From positions 50,620,501 through 50,684,500 of the forward strand of contig NC_070606.1 in the NCBI RefSeq assembly GCF_027172205.1: a stretch of 64,000 bases of DNA, given 5' to 3'. How positions within the stretch are numbered: the first letter of the stretch is position 1; every line of letters starts with the position of its first letter. The stretch is from Podarcis raffonei. Its lineage: Eukaryota; Chordata; Lepidosauria; Squamata; Lacertidae. The notes beneath the pieces were generated by a model. The model did not search any database. It was not told where the DNA came from and saw nothing but the letters and a program-made list of their open reading frames with translations. Below, piece after piece: positions 1 through 14,100 of the stretch. The position numbers and the translations under genes were made by a program.

Positions 1-2204
1 ACTCCCTTAATAGGTGCTGAAATGTTCTACTGGAAAAAATACTTGACTGTTCTTCACAGCTTTCACTTCTGAAGCTTCTAAAACTTGGAGGGGTCAGTTT
101 TCAGCCTGTGCTTGCAAACCATCAGTCTCACATCCTACCATAGTAATAGGGGACCTGCATTCATCTGAAAAAACCTAACACGTACAGGATTTCTGAAGTA
201 TTTAAAGAGGACTTTCCCAGTTGCTTTATTTTAGAATTAAGGAAGAAGAAAGTTTTTTTAAAAAAATAACTGAAGCTGCAATTCTCTATACACTTACCTG
301 GGAGTAATAATAGAACTTACATCCTGAGTAGCCATGTGTTGGATTGTGCTGTAAGAATACACTTCTATTGCATGTTTATCTAGACATCAATTCTATTAAG
401 TTCAACTGAGTAAACATGGATAAGATCAGGCAAAATTGTGATCTGATGACAGCAAATTAATATCCTGTACAGAGGCACTACACAATAAACATGTATTCTC
501 ACACCCCACTGATATGCTTGGGATAAGGTGGTACATATACCCTTCCTCTTTTTCAGGGGATTCAATTTCACTTGTGGTCTTATAGCCAGAAGCAGTATTC
601 CTAGAATTGCATTTTATTGCAGGCTTTGGTAGCTCCAGTCACTAGATGTGTGAAGGAATAAAAGGACACCACCTGTGCACACAAATACGAAGCTGCCAAA
701 TTATATAAGAAAAGTTCCATTAAAACCAGCCGGCTGTTTTTGATTTGTATTCAGGGACTTATTCCATCTGTTGTTTAGCAAGTATGGAAGGACCTTCACC
801 TTATTTTCTCAAAATATACCTTTGTTGTTGCTAAGATTATTGCAAATATTTTAAGACTGCTTTTCTGGTCAAACGTCCTTCAAAAGCAACCTATAGTTTG
901 AAACAATGACATATAAAAAGAACACAAATCTGAAAACCACAACTCAGCAACATTTTGTTTGTGTGTGTGTATAAAAACATAATTCAACCAGACTGCCACC
1001 TAATTAATACACATAATACCTGGAAAGCCAACTGAAAAACATAAGTCTTCAGCATCTTCCAAAAACACTCCCACCTGGATGGCTTTAAAAAAGGATTGGA
1101 CAAATTCATGGAGGATAAGGCTATCAATGGCTCTGTCTTCAAGGAGCAGAAAGAACCGTATGTTCATAAATGTTGCTACAGCTTGTTTTGTTTTGTTTTT
1201 CCTGATGAGGAGCAAATCAAAATCTGTAAAGGTAATAGGGGACTTTGCATTTTGACAGACTGAGCTCACCCTCTGAAGCCCCCCATGATGTTTAGCATTG
1301 ATTATTTGTAGCATATGCTCTGCCCACAGTGCTCTGCCCCATGACTTACACAATGATACAATGTGATGGGGGCTAAATGGTTTGGAACAAGTGCAAGTCA
1401 TTGATCGCTGGGCTTTTGTATGTGCTGAAGAGACAAAACTCACCTGCTGCAAAATATCTGAACTTACGTGCACAGGGTATCATTTAATATATACGAAATA
1501 TATGTTCATTTGTCAGCTGTTGTCAGATGTTGGAAGCAAGTAAACCATTAACGTGTATTGGACTTCTGCTATGTACAAAAGCAGCTTATCTGCTTCTCTC
1601 TCTTTTAAAAAAAACCTGAAACCCTCACCCACCCACCCGCTTGACTTGTAGGAGTTTTAGGTCAACAGTTCATACTGTAACCTGCAGAGTGAGCAGGTAA
1701 CTCTGAAGATGTGGCCTAATATACCTGACATGTTTCCAAGTTGCTAAAGTACTGGAATAAAGAGGGTGAAATTAATGAACATATTTTAAGCTACAGTGCC
1801 CTCCAAGTTACTTAATCTAGAGGTCCCACAGGACCTTCAGTTTATGGAACTAGTCTTCAAAGAACCATGTTGGAAGGAAGGTAATGGACTACTACCTTCA
1901 GGAGTTGAAACTCAAATATGGCAGGACTGTAGTTATTGTGTTGTGTTGAAGATTTTGTTGTTGGCATCCATCTGTCTTGAGAGATAATGAAGTGCACCTC
2001 TGGGGGTGAAGTCAAACGCTGCATCTGCAGCACCAAAGTGTTCTCCCGTGGGCACATGTGTGGGTAGTGTGTATGGAAATAATCAGGCAAAAAATGATAA
2101 AAAGAATAACTGACTCATGTTTTTTAGTCATGTGTAATCAGATATGTACACCAATTTCTTTCTTTATGAGGAATTAGTTTATAAATTTACTGGATAAAGG
2201 AAGC

Positions 2205-2283
<79 letters not shown>

Positions 2284-2284
2284 T
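2205..2284. repeat. Compound (GATA)n(GACA)n microsatellite
   Basis: An unbroken run of GATA units switches cleanly to GACA units. The compound array is of the type long known as Bkm-like repeats in snakes and other vertebrates. It lies just beyond the predicted poly(A) site of the lipase gene. Confidence 0.95.
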
Positions 2285-2390
2285 GGAATTCTCTCACCAT
2301 TTATAGACTTTTGTAGAGAGAGTTTGGGATTCTATCACGGGTACTAAAATAAGAAAGCAAGCAACATTTTTACTCAGTTGTTGCAATTCC

Positions 2391-2396
2391 TTTATT
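2391..2396 (-). terminator. Polyadenylation signal AATAAA of the lipase gene
   Basis: The minus strand reads CCACAATAAAGG, 586 nt beyond the TGA. This is the first clear AATAAA downstream of the last exon and would give a 3' UTR of about 0.6 kb. Confidence 0.5.
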
Positions 2397-2981
2397 GTGG
2401 GGGGGGGGGGTTGCAGCCATTCATTAATCAGCCTGAGAAAAAATGCATACATACCCCTGATCTTCAGCTAAAAGGCACACAGCTATTGTAACAGACAATA
2501 ATATACCATCTCTACGAAGCACTAAATACAATATTTTGCATGAGGGTTCAATATAGTCTGGAGCAGCTATTGTTATGTACATATCATGCTGTGCTACTTG
2601 ATGCTCAAAATGTGAGATAGGATGTCTCTGTAGAAATGTGAGCAACAGATTCCTACTAAACATACACATATAAATACACACATGCACACAACCATTTGGA
2701 CATATCAACTCAATCAATTCAATTCTGGATCTGGAATGAACTCCCAGCATACATCAAAACATCCATTTTTTATGTGTACAGTATTTTCATGTATTTAGAA
2801 AGCAGATAGAAATTATAACAATGACTTCTTGTTTTAAAAACAAACCATGATTTTGCACAGAGCAGACTAAGAAAGAAGCACAACTATGTTTCAAACCTTC
2901 AAGCTCTTTCAGTGGCCAAGTGAAAAAAGCAGTTCTATGTTCTTGTAGTTTACATATACATAATCTGCTTCCTTTTAATGC

Positions 2982-3045
2982 TCAGCAAGGTGTAAGTATT
3001 TGAGGAACTCCATGTGTTGCTGTCCCACTGCCACAAAAGAAAGAT
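2982..3045 (-). CDS. PNLIPRP3: PNLIPRP3-like coding exon 13 (C-terminus and stop)
   Basis: The acceptor CTCTCCCAG is followed by 64 nt encoding (E)[20 protein letters not shown] and TGA. The FFC...LTPC ending forms the last disulfide and matches the family terminus LLTLTPC. Confidence 0.9.
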
Positions 3046-6000
3046 CTGGGAGAGAAAAGGCAGAAACCCCCATGTCAATAAATCTCTCACTTCCAATAAG
3101 TTTTTCTTGCCCCTCCTCAATATATTTCGCTGAATGTTGAAAAGAAGCAGAGATAGCCAAGTGTGAGCATAAGACTGGTAAGTTAAGGAATGTACATGCT
3201 TTTCTTAACTGGAAAGTTGTGGTTTGTTCCAACAGAATTGTTAATCATCCAAGTAGTCTTTAAAGCAGGAATAGGGAGCTCTGGCCCTGACTACTGAAGA
3301 ATCTCAGTGGATGCTGTGACTGCAGGGACTGGTAACTTGTAATTTCTGCCTCCTGCATTGTTTTTGCTGCATTCACAGCACCAAAGTGACCTCTCTAGGG
3401 CACAAGCCAGGGCAGTTTGCATGGAGGTCCTGGGCTGCCCAGATTACGACACCTCCTGCCCCTGATGGTATAAATCATGAAATCAAAACATTCAGAATAG
3501 CCATACTTACTCATGCCCATCCTTTCCACGGACTAGGCGCACCCTTTCAGCTCCCAGTTTAGCCCAGAATGAAGTGAAGATCTTCTTATGCCAAATAAAT
3601 TCAACTCTTGAAGCTTTTACAGGATTAATTTCGACGCTGATGAGCTTTGAGTAGGTTTGCCCTTGGTTAAGGCTGCCACTGAAAATGGGCAAGCAATGAA
3701 AGTCATTAGAGAGCATCAATATAACAGTTGTGCTTTGCAATTGTCAATTTAATAGTCAGGTAATCTGCAGAATTATTGTTGCTCATTCACATTTCATGTC
3801 ACTCATGTACATACATTTCAAGATGGATGAGCAGGTGAGGCTGAAAGCCTGACTTGTTAAAGATCACCCAATAAATCCACGAAATTGTTGCACATTATTA
3901 TTACATACCAACTTCTAAAAGAGGGCATCAAGGTGTTATAAAATCTGCTCTGAACTTTTACAGTGCTGTCCGTTCTCCATTGTTAGGACTGGTTGATCAT
4001 TTAATTGTTTTAGTTGTTGGTGTTATTTAGGCATCATATGATAAGTTTAAATTGAAGCAGCTTCCTCTCTACATCTGACAACTTTCTGTTTTTGTTTAGG
4101 ATTTCTTTTAAGTGAAGTAGAAAGGGGGAGCAAAAGACACATACAGAGAAAGAGAGAGGCACAGTCAAAAGAGTAAAAGTAGCTTCCATGTTTAAGGTTA
4201 AAAATTGTTGGTATCCATAGCAGCCCTATACATTCCTCAGAGCACCAGCAGGCTGTGGGCTGTCATACCTGCAATTATTTAACTGTGACAGGCAGGGCCG
4301 TCTTACCCATAGGTGCTAGGGCGCGGGGCACCCAGGCGTCAAGCTCTCAGGGATGCCAGGCCGAGAGTCTGGGGCCCGAGAGTAGAATCCGAGGAAGAGC
4401 CCACCCGTCGGTCAGAGCGCTGCAGCAGACTCTTCTGGTGCGGGCGGCTCTGCACCACAAGTTTGGGGGCAACTGAGCCAGTGAGATGCTGGGGCGGATG
4501 GATGGCTCCGCCCTCCTGCATGCCTGGGACTGGGCAACCTGTTACGAAAAAGGAGCAATGCAGCAGCGAGCTCCAGATGGCTGGAAAGCCAAACAGGATG
4601 TTGATGCTTGGGACTGTACCGTGGGAACAAAGGAACAGGCTCGAGAGTGAGAGCTGAGACTTGGATTCAAAATGGATGCCAAGAAGGGGGGAGGTTTACC
4701 TTATCCACCTCCCCCGACTAATGACAATTATTCATCTTGGTCTGTAAAGATGAAGGCCCTGCTGCAGAATCAGAGGATCTTTGAGGTGATTGAGAACCCC
4801 ATCCCTGCAGCACCAACGCGAGGTTGGGAGTCACAGAATGTAAAGGCCAGGACGGCTATAATTCTGTGTGTCTCAGATTGCCAATTGGTGCATATTCAGA
4901 ATTTAGAGTATGCGCGAGAGATTTGGGAAAGGCTGCGTAGAACACATCAGAGGGATGCTGGTTCTTCAGCGTTGCTGTATTTTGAGAAGCTGACCAATCT
5001 GAGGCTTGCGCCTGATGGAGATGTTCAAGCGCACCTGACGGAGATGAAATATCTGCGCCAACAGATGGTGGAACGCAATTTCTGTCTACAGGAGGAAGTG
5101 TTTTGCTTCATGATGATAAACAGCCTAAATCGGACTTACAAAACCGTTGCCAGTCAGCTTGGTTCCCTACCGGCCCACGATTTGACCACGGAGAGAGTGT
5201 GTGCCGTTGTTCTGAATGAACACGACTGGCTTGCTGCACTGGAAGTAAAGGACAGGGGGAGGGAGGAACGGAGTTCTAATTCCCCCATTGATGTTGCTAC
5301 TGGAGAGAATGCTGTAGCTTTGAACGTTGTCCGATGTTACAATTGTGGACAGGCTGGGCATCTTCAGCGGAACTGTAAGAAGCCACGCCAGCCAAAAGGA
5401 GCTAAGGGCCGCTCAGCAAAGCCTGAGGCATCAGGCAAAAGTCATACCAAGTCTACGGTGAAACCTGCAAAGGCTCTGATGTCGAAAGGAACCACGCCAG
5501 ATGTTGAGAACGTGTTTGTAATCGACACGGGTTGCACCGTTCATATGTCCCCACACAGAGAACTATTTTCAACGTTTAAGAAGCAAAGCTTCGCTGTGAA
5601 ACAGGCCAACGGTCAGAAGCTGGAAGCGACCGGGATAGGGACTGTGTATCTTGAGAGTCTGAACTTGACTATAAACAATGTTTACTTGGTTCCTGAATTG
5701 AAGTTCAATCTGCTGAGTGTTTCACAGATTGCAAAGAAAGGACTGAAACTGTCCTATGATGCTGAGAGCTGCAAGATCTTCAAAGATGGAAAGTTGTATC
5801 TTTCTGCCAGAGAGAAAGATGGACTGTATTTGTTGACTTATGAACAAAGTGATTACATGGAATGTAATTCATCTGAGTCTAACTTGATTTCTCTCGCAGG
5901 TGTGACCAAAACGGACGCCAAGAAGGTGACCAGGGTCGACAGAGCATTTCAGCGGGTGTATGCTGATGTGATTGGTCCTCTAGCACCATCTAGAGGCAAT

Positions 6001-9000
6001 GCAAGATTTTATCTTGTGTGTGTGGATCATTTCTCTAATTTTGTCTCTGTGTTAGAGAAACCACAAGAAGCCTTAGAAAGGTTTCAGGAGTTTTATGACA
6101 AGGTTGAAAATATGCATGATGCTAACATTGATTGTCTTTTCACAGATGAGAAGCAAATTTTTCTTTTACAGGATTTTCAGGAGTTCCTGCAGAAGAAAGG
6201 GATAAGACACAAGGTTGCTGTTTCAGCGGAAGCGTGGAACAGGGGTGTCTGTGTACGGGTGAACAAAGAATTGCAAAAGGGGATGAATGCGCAATTGCTT
6301 AGTTCACATCTGCCACATGAGTACTGGGCGGAGTCGCTAATGTCGTATTGTTATACGTGGTTGAGAAAGGTTTCAAAAGAGTTGGGAAGTTCTCCTTTTG
6401 AGAAACTGTTCCATAGAAAACCTTCTGTTGCCCATTTCAAGGTTTTTGGGTCTCATGTGAGGACAGAAGCTCCAAGTGGAGTAAAGAATGCCAGAGGCAT
6501 TTTTGTGGGATATGAAAAGGGTCTCTACAGAGTAATTTTGTCTGAATCTGGTCAGGTGATTCTCACAAAATTTCTAGAGAGTGCTCCTGAACAGGAGAGA
6601 GTGATAGTACACACATTTCCCACAGAGGACAATTCAGATGATGATGATGATTTTACTGGTACTGAGAGTGATGACAGTGGTAGCTCAAAGAGCTCAGCTG
6701 ACACAGTCATTGAGAGGAAATCTCACACAATGGATAGACCTTCACAGGTGAAGGATAAACCACTGTTTACCATTGGTACTGGTTCTCAACAGAATCCAGA
6801 GGCTAAACCAGTGAGCAGAGAAGATCAGCACCTCATACGAAGGTCTGAGAGAGTTACAAAGGGTGTACCACCCAAGAGGTACTCAAAAGAGTTTGCTAAC
6901 TTAGCTGTTGCATGTGTTGCTGTTGTACACAACCGAGGACAGGTTGGAGCTGTTTCTAAGTCAGAGACAAAGACACAGCAGAGAGTTGCTAGCCAAGGTA
7001 ATGCAGATGCACTCATTCCTTGGAAGCCAGACAACCAGAGAGGTACACTGGGGAAACCAGTGGCGAGGAGTTCCAAGGGTGGAACTGTAACAACAGGGGA
7101 GTGTTATGTGTATAACAACTGTTTGTTTTCTTCTCTGGATCACGCTTTGCTCGCCGCTACACGCATTGATTCTTTTGGGGGAGGATGTTATGAAAAAGGA
7201 GCAATGCAGCAGCGAGCTCCAGATGGCTGGAAAGCCAAACAGGATGTTGATGCTTGGGACTGTACCGTGGGAACAAAGGAACAGTCTATTCACTGTTCTG
7301 AGCACCGGATGTTAGCTCAGAGTGTCATCTGACCTGTACTGGAAGTACAGGGGAGGAGTTTTTTCTCTCTGCTGTTGGTGTTAAGAGAGTGCAGACACGA
7401 TTCTCTGTACTGCTGGAAAGACAGAAATAAAGGCATGTAAATACATTTCTGTCTGTCTCTTTCCCCTCCCTGGGGATAGCAGGGAAGAGGGGAGGAGTGG
7501 TGTGTTCTTCTCACGTCAGAGGAGGATTGCCGATTGAGATCTCGCCTGATCTTGCCGGGAGTCGCAGACGGGGAGGTCAACAAGGAACTCAAGCCGGGTG
7601 CCTGGAGAGTGGCCAATTCCTCTGACTAGGCACCGGGCGGATCTTTGCACCCCGGCGCCGCATATGCTTAAGACAGCCCTGGTGACAGGCAACTGAAACT
7701 AAGTGTACATTAACGTCACAGCATATAAACAGAACAGCTGACTTGTGAAATATCTGCACATAACTTATAAACATGTATAATGATGATTAATTGATTCATG
7801 TATGAGCAAAACTGCAAAACCTGCTATTTCACTATATCATAAAACATACCTCCCAATTTGGTATTCTTTTGTCTTTCCATCTTTCATTTGGAAAGCTATG
7901 TCCATTTCTCCCTTCACGCCTGTCATTCCAGATAGCTTGACCGATATATTATATAGCCAGCCTACACAATAAATATATAATAAATCAAGATATGAAAGTA
8001 GGAAGAGCAAGAACTGCAAATAGAGAGGAAGAATTCTATGCATTTAGCATTCATGCCTGAGGCAAATGAAAAAGCAACCGTGGTTACTTTAAAAGCCTTT
8101 AATTTAAGAAATTTGGGAAGAGGCGAGTTGAACAAGACTTTCATTACTTGAAATTTGGATCCAGGCCACTGTTGCTGTGTTGGTTTGAAGCTTAGATTAT
8201 TAAAATAAATTTAAAGGTGTATGATTTTAAATCCACTGCAGTGTGGGAAGAGCTTAATTTCTTTAATTGTTAAGAAGCTGGTGCTATATTTGGCCCAGTT
8301 ATCCCCCCTCTTGAATTTTAAAACTAGCAAAAAGAAAGGGAAAAAAGGAAAATGTGCAGTGCCCAAATGTGTGAAGTATTTCATTGCCTTTCCCCATGTA
8401 TTTTGCCCATGAAAAACAGCATTTATTTGTACCTCGATCATCAACATTGCCCAATTAGACAATCCTAATTAGGAATGGGAATTTTATGTTTAAGAAATGA
8501 ATCTCAATGAAGTCAGAGAGATATGCTTCCTGGTTATGCATAATTAGGATTGCAGCATGAAGATGTGTGAATATTATCCATGCATATGTGATTGCTTCCT
8601 GTGCTTGTTGATATGTGATCTTTAATCATTTCACACATTGAAATGCTGTAGCTCAGTGACAGAACACGTGCTTTGCATGCAGGAGGTCCCAGGTTCTATC
8701 CATGGCATCTCCAGGTAGGATTTCTGTCTGAAACCCCGAAGAGCAACAGCTAGTTAGTGAAGACTGTACTGAGTTAGATGGACCAATGGTCTGCCTCAGA
8801 ATAAAGCAGCTTTCTATGTTTCCTATCGAAGGTTTCACACTTGGAGAGAGAGAAAATTGACCAGGAACTTTGTAATCTGTTCCTTGCAACTTCAAACACA
8901 TTCTTGGGGCTTTGTACAAGGTCACCTGGGATAAGAAAATCCACAGCAATCCTCCCTGCAGTGTGTTGGCACTTGGAAATGATTCCAGTTGAAAACGTGT

Positions 9001-11093
9001 TCATTTCTCTGCATGGAAAACAATGGGGAAGTCACAGCAATGTGTCCTGTTTTGATTCCCAAAACTGTGATCACTGCATGGACTGCTGAAAAGAGTCTTG
9101 TATATCAACAGATTTCACGGCAATGACACCCATGTGTATCTGTACTGAACTGACTTTAATTTGTGCACTTACTGGTAAATGGCTTCTTAGGTGCTGTATC
9201 CAAAAAGTACTTTGGGTTGTTATTCCTCAGTTTATTATGGAACCGATCAGCATAGTGGCCCATCATTGGACAGCCTTCTCTGGGGCATGGAAAGCAATTT
9301 CCCTAGGAGAAAATTATGCATTGGTCAAGAGAGAATTTGCTTTTTTCCATTCAAACATTTGTTATGGTGTCAGTTCAAGTATCTTTTGTTGCTGTTCCGC
9401 CTCATTGTCTCAAACTATGAGGGGTATGAATTATTATTTTTGTTCTGCAATTTCCCCCATACTAACCTGGAGTACTCAATACCTGCAATCCTAACCCTGA
9501 GTATTCAAAAGCAAGTCTGGTTGAAGTCAATGGAACTTAATCCCTGGTAAACAAGGTTTGGAGTGCAGCTGATTCATGGGATTGTAACCAACATACTTCT
9601 AACTTTCTTGTTCCATCAACACAAGGTTTCTGCTTACACAATGGATCATTCTCCCCTCTCCTCCACCTGCACACTCCCTAACTCTGTTCTAGTGGTTCCC
9701 CCAACTCTCCAGGGCAGATCTGAGAGGGAGGGGGAAGTCCTGTTGTGCAAGCAGAAATCCTTGCACTGATGGGATGGGGATAGTTGAATTGCCTTAATTT
9801 CTACAGTGAGAGGTGTTGGTATTCAAGGCTGCCTGACACTCACATTCTGCTCTGAAAGTCTTTGTGCCTAACCCTTGATGTGTATGGAGTCTGTGCAAGT
9901 TTATGTTTAATATTACATAAAATGTTGGCTATTTTAAATGCATTGTATTCAAGTTACTGTAAAGAATGTTTAAGCAAATGGCCAGTATTTTTCCATGGAA
10001 CTGGTGTTTTTTCCACTCAGGGTGAGGCAGCTTGAGGTTGTGACTGAATCACAAGGTTTGGATACCATTACAAATGTTTATATATGCTAATAAAATTGCT
10101 TGTGTGTGCAAAAACTATGTGTAGTCTCTCTCTCTCTGGGCGTTGGCTCAGCATGTAGCAGGAAGGAGAAAGAGAGACAGAGTGTTTTGTATTCCTAACT
10201 ACATTTTAGTAAAATATGTTCTCAAGTCTCACACTGGGCTCAGTCTGTGAGAAAGTTTTGTAAGATTAATATTTGAAACTTGAGTTCTGCTAGTAAAGCT
10301 TTGAAAATGCAATTCTTCTATGGAATAAAATTTAGATGCAGAATACTTATTGATTTCATCGATCTGTAGTACATGCTTGGCCCTGCCCTAGTTGAAGAGT
10401 GGGGTGGAGGGCCCCTCATTGGCACTGTGCCAAGTCCTGTTTCCCTTGCCAGGTCTGGCATTGGCCCTGCTATTCTGATATAATCTAATCAAACTAGACC
10501 ACCATGCTTACCTCTTGGAAGGATTCATATGATTCACATGGGTAAGCAAGAAATCCTCCAGGAAAGAGAATGCTGTACCTATAGTACTCATGGCTTCTTG
10601 AGTGGTGACAGTTTCCAACACCCTCCATTTCTGCCAAAAAGAAAAAAGAAAAGCTGCAAGCCTCAGTGAAGAGCTTTACAACCCCATCCAACATCACTCA
10701 TGGTACAACAAACAACAAATTATGCAATACAGGACAAATATGGATGTAACATTTAAGTGTGGTGGATGGTCTTTGTGCTCTATTTATCAAATCTTGTCTA
10801 CTAAATTCAAGGCTCTATGTAAGAATAGCATATTTTGCATGCTACAGCACCATCCTAGAGCTCAGGATGCAGAGTTGTTTCCTATAAACCACAGAATATG
10901 GCAGAGAAAGCACAAGTAAAGTAAATTACAAATATACATTAGAAGCCACACATGGAATGGAGCAAGTTGCCCCCTTTCTGGTATAAGCTTGCTATATAAG
11001 CAGACTCTGCATGTATATGCTAAAAACCAGGGCTCACCAGGGCAGATGGTACCCACAAACACCTTCATTGGTTCCTTTGCCTTGGACTCTGAC

Positions 11094-11132
<39 letters not shown>

Positions 11133-14100
11133 TCAAATCTCTAGCCCTCCTAGAAAAAAAGTTATGGTGCAAAATGTGCAAGTACTTTCTAAGCGATTTC
11201 TGTGAAATCAGAATGTGTGTGATGTGACCACCTTCTTGGTGTTGTTGTTACCTCTGTGTGTAATCATTATTATGTGATCTCCACAGTTAGAACCAGTAGG
11301 ACACAGCTGACTTCCCAAGGTAAACATAAAGTTGTCAGGGTGGTTGTCTCTCTAATTTTATGATATGACACTCTCCCCATAGCAGCCATACTTGTGACGG
11401 GTGCCCCCAGCACACTTTCAAAACTTGAACTATGCCGACTGGTCCAAAAAGTTTGGCAGCCCCTGCTATAAACAATGCAGACAGGCTTACCTGTATCAAA
11501 GCCTTCAAAGTCAGTTTCAACTAGTGTTGTATTCTTATCATCACATCCCGGCATAACCCTTCCACCATTGGGGTAAAAGTCAAGATCACCAGTGGCATTG
11601 AACATACCAAATCCTGAAACAGATTCATAGGGCAATAAATGGTTTGGTCCATGCTTCAACTTTCAGCACAAAATTCATGTGTGTTTGGCAGTTACCTATC
11701 GTGGGAAAGTTTCCAGCATTGGTATGTATGACATCCACAAATTGAGCATCAGAAGGATCCAGCCTGACCATATCAGGGAAACCTTCAAAACCTATCCCAG
11801 CTGGATCCAAGCCTAAATAAACATAAAATAATCCAGTTAGGAATTAGCAAACCTGTTTTGTTTTTTTCTGGGTCCAAGAATTCAACCCATCAAATCCCTG
11901 ACCATTAGCCTTGCTGCTTGGAGCTGATGGAGGTTGTAGTCCAACAACATTTGAGATCCCAAGCTTGGGAGACACTTCTGCATCCTGACTAGGAATGGTA
12001 ATGAAGGAGATTTTTCTGTCTCCCTTTATCTCTGTGTTAGGACTCTATTTGGTTTGTTAAAGCTCCATATTTGCTGTGTGCCAAGGCTCCGTGACCCACA
12101 CTTCCCTAGTGGTTAATAAACACATGGACATAAGTATTTAGGTTTATGGGTTCAAATAGGCCACAACTTTATTGGTTACAGATGTGAGTGGTTTGGCTTA
12201 GACTTTGGGCATAGCCAGACTATATCTCTACTCCTGCCCATCTGAAGGGAGTCCATCTAAGGGTAAACCACCAATAGGGGGAGCCCTATGACTTACATCA
12301 AGTATGGACAGCCTGAGGGGTCCCCATTGGGGTCATGGCATGGCCCTAGCCCACGTCCAGGCACCGGAAAGAATCCACACCCCCGGATACCCTTAATGAG
12401 GAGGGGCAGGTAGAGGCTACAACCTCCCCTCCATCCAAACAAAGGCTTACCCAATGCCTAACCTCACAAAGTTGTGACGATAGCTACAAGGTAGGCGAAA
12501 ACCAAATGGCTGGTGCCAATTTGCCAAGTGGAAAAAAATCCTACCCAATCCCAACAGTATTGCAGACAACATTTGTCCATAGCAAGGTTGTGTCATTGCA
12601 AAGCATAAAAAAGAGAGGGTAGGGAGATTCGGCAAAGGGCGAGAGAGGAGAGGCCCCTGGCTGTACTGTGGTTTATGTTTTTCACGGCCACACCCCCTAT
12701 CAGTGCTGATTGGACAGCAGGGCCACCCCTGGGTGTGGCTCCACCCAGTGCCCGTGACGTGGTTGGGATGGCACGAGGGGGGGTCAATCTCTGCCCCCCG
12801 CCAGTTCACTGCAGCAGCCTGGATGCCTGGATGCAACACCACCCACTGGAAAACGTGAGCAGACATATTAGCAGTGCTCTGTAGCAAACCGTATATGAAC
12901 CCTCACCAACTCCTCCTAGTAGAAAAAAAACAAACAGATTGTTTTAAGTGGAGATTAAGAAAATTCTGTATCCGAATATGAAAGGATGGAAATTGAGAAT
13001 AGATGAAAGGAGATTGGCTAGGTGAAACAGTATCATTTAATTTTAAGTTAACATAGAGAAAGGATATATTAATAATAGATTATTAATAACAGATGTTTGT
13101 AGAAAGGTAAAGAATAGTTCAATTAATCAGAAATTAATTAAATTAGTTCTTGAAGGATGGCAATGTTTAATGACATATTATTATACAGTAATGAGAAGGT
13201 TGGGGTAGGTTAGCTAAGGATCTCTGATTGATTTAGAATGATGACTATGGATTGTAATTGCTATGGGAAAGTTGTTCTAATCCTTTGATTGGCTGTTTGT
13301 AATCACAGGCTAGCATAGAAGTGTATAAGAGTTCATGTTCCTGTATGTCACTTCATAGCCTCTTTATTTTTTCGGCTGTCCCTGTGAACATTTTTATTTC
13401 AATGAAGGCCTGTATTTTCACATGCAGCCTGCACCCTTTTCTTTGGGTTTCTGGAAGCGCTACCTCCGGTCTAGGAACCCCTTTTAAATTTCTTCAACAG
13501 TAACATCTACACCAGGCCATTATGCTGACACAGTAAACAAGGCTCAAAATGAAGATGCTGCTATCACATGAAACTATAGAAACCTCCTTGCCCACCCAGT
13601 ATCTTTTGTCCTAAAAATCAGGATAAAGCACATCTACTCCCTGTTCCTAGCTCCTTTCTTTTCACTCCCACCTTCTTTTGCCAATCTTCTGCATGGCTGG
13701 AATGTGGTGAGAAAGCTGAAATGCAGAATGTAGGACATCTTTTTCAGTCAGCTATACTGATATGATGTAAAGCTTTGCCTTGCAATTGTGTTACTGTGCA
13801 TTTTTATCAATGGTCCTTATACTTCCAGCATTTCCTAGTGATGTTGCATCTGAACGAGCTTGGCCATAGGTAAGCATCTGGTTGGCCTTTATCAATCAGA
13901 TGAGATCCCACATTTTCCCACTGACCTTTCACCAATTAAGCTTTCTCATGAGGCATTCACACCATCCATTTAAAGCACATCCCTTGTCCCCCAAACAGAA
14001 TCCTGGGATTTGTAGTTTGCTATGGGTGCTTGGAACTGTAGCTCTGTGGGATTAAAATACAGTTCCTAGGATTCTTTGGGGAAAATGTGCTTTAAATGTA

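Noticed and set aside
1000-1473. 157-codon minus-strand frame
   Set aside because: It lies beyond the predicted poly(A) site, has no domain, and overlaps an interspersed-repeat fragment near 1080-1135.
2205-2284. CRISPR-like or satellite array
   Set aside because: A simple tetranucleotide microsatellite with no spacers.
13513-13580. Plus-strand PGHYADT resembling the lipase GHYAD motif
   Set aside because: It is on the wrong strand, its context does not match, and the true GHYADRF is found on the minus strand at 9173-9302.
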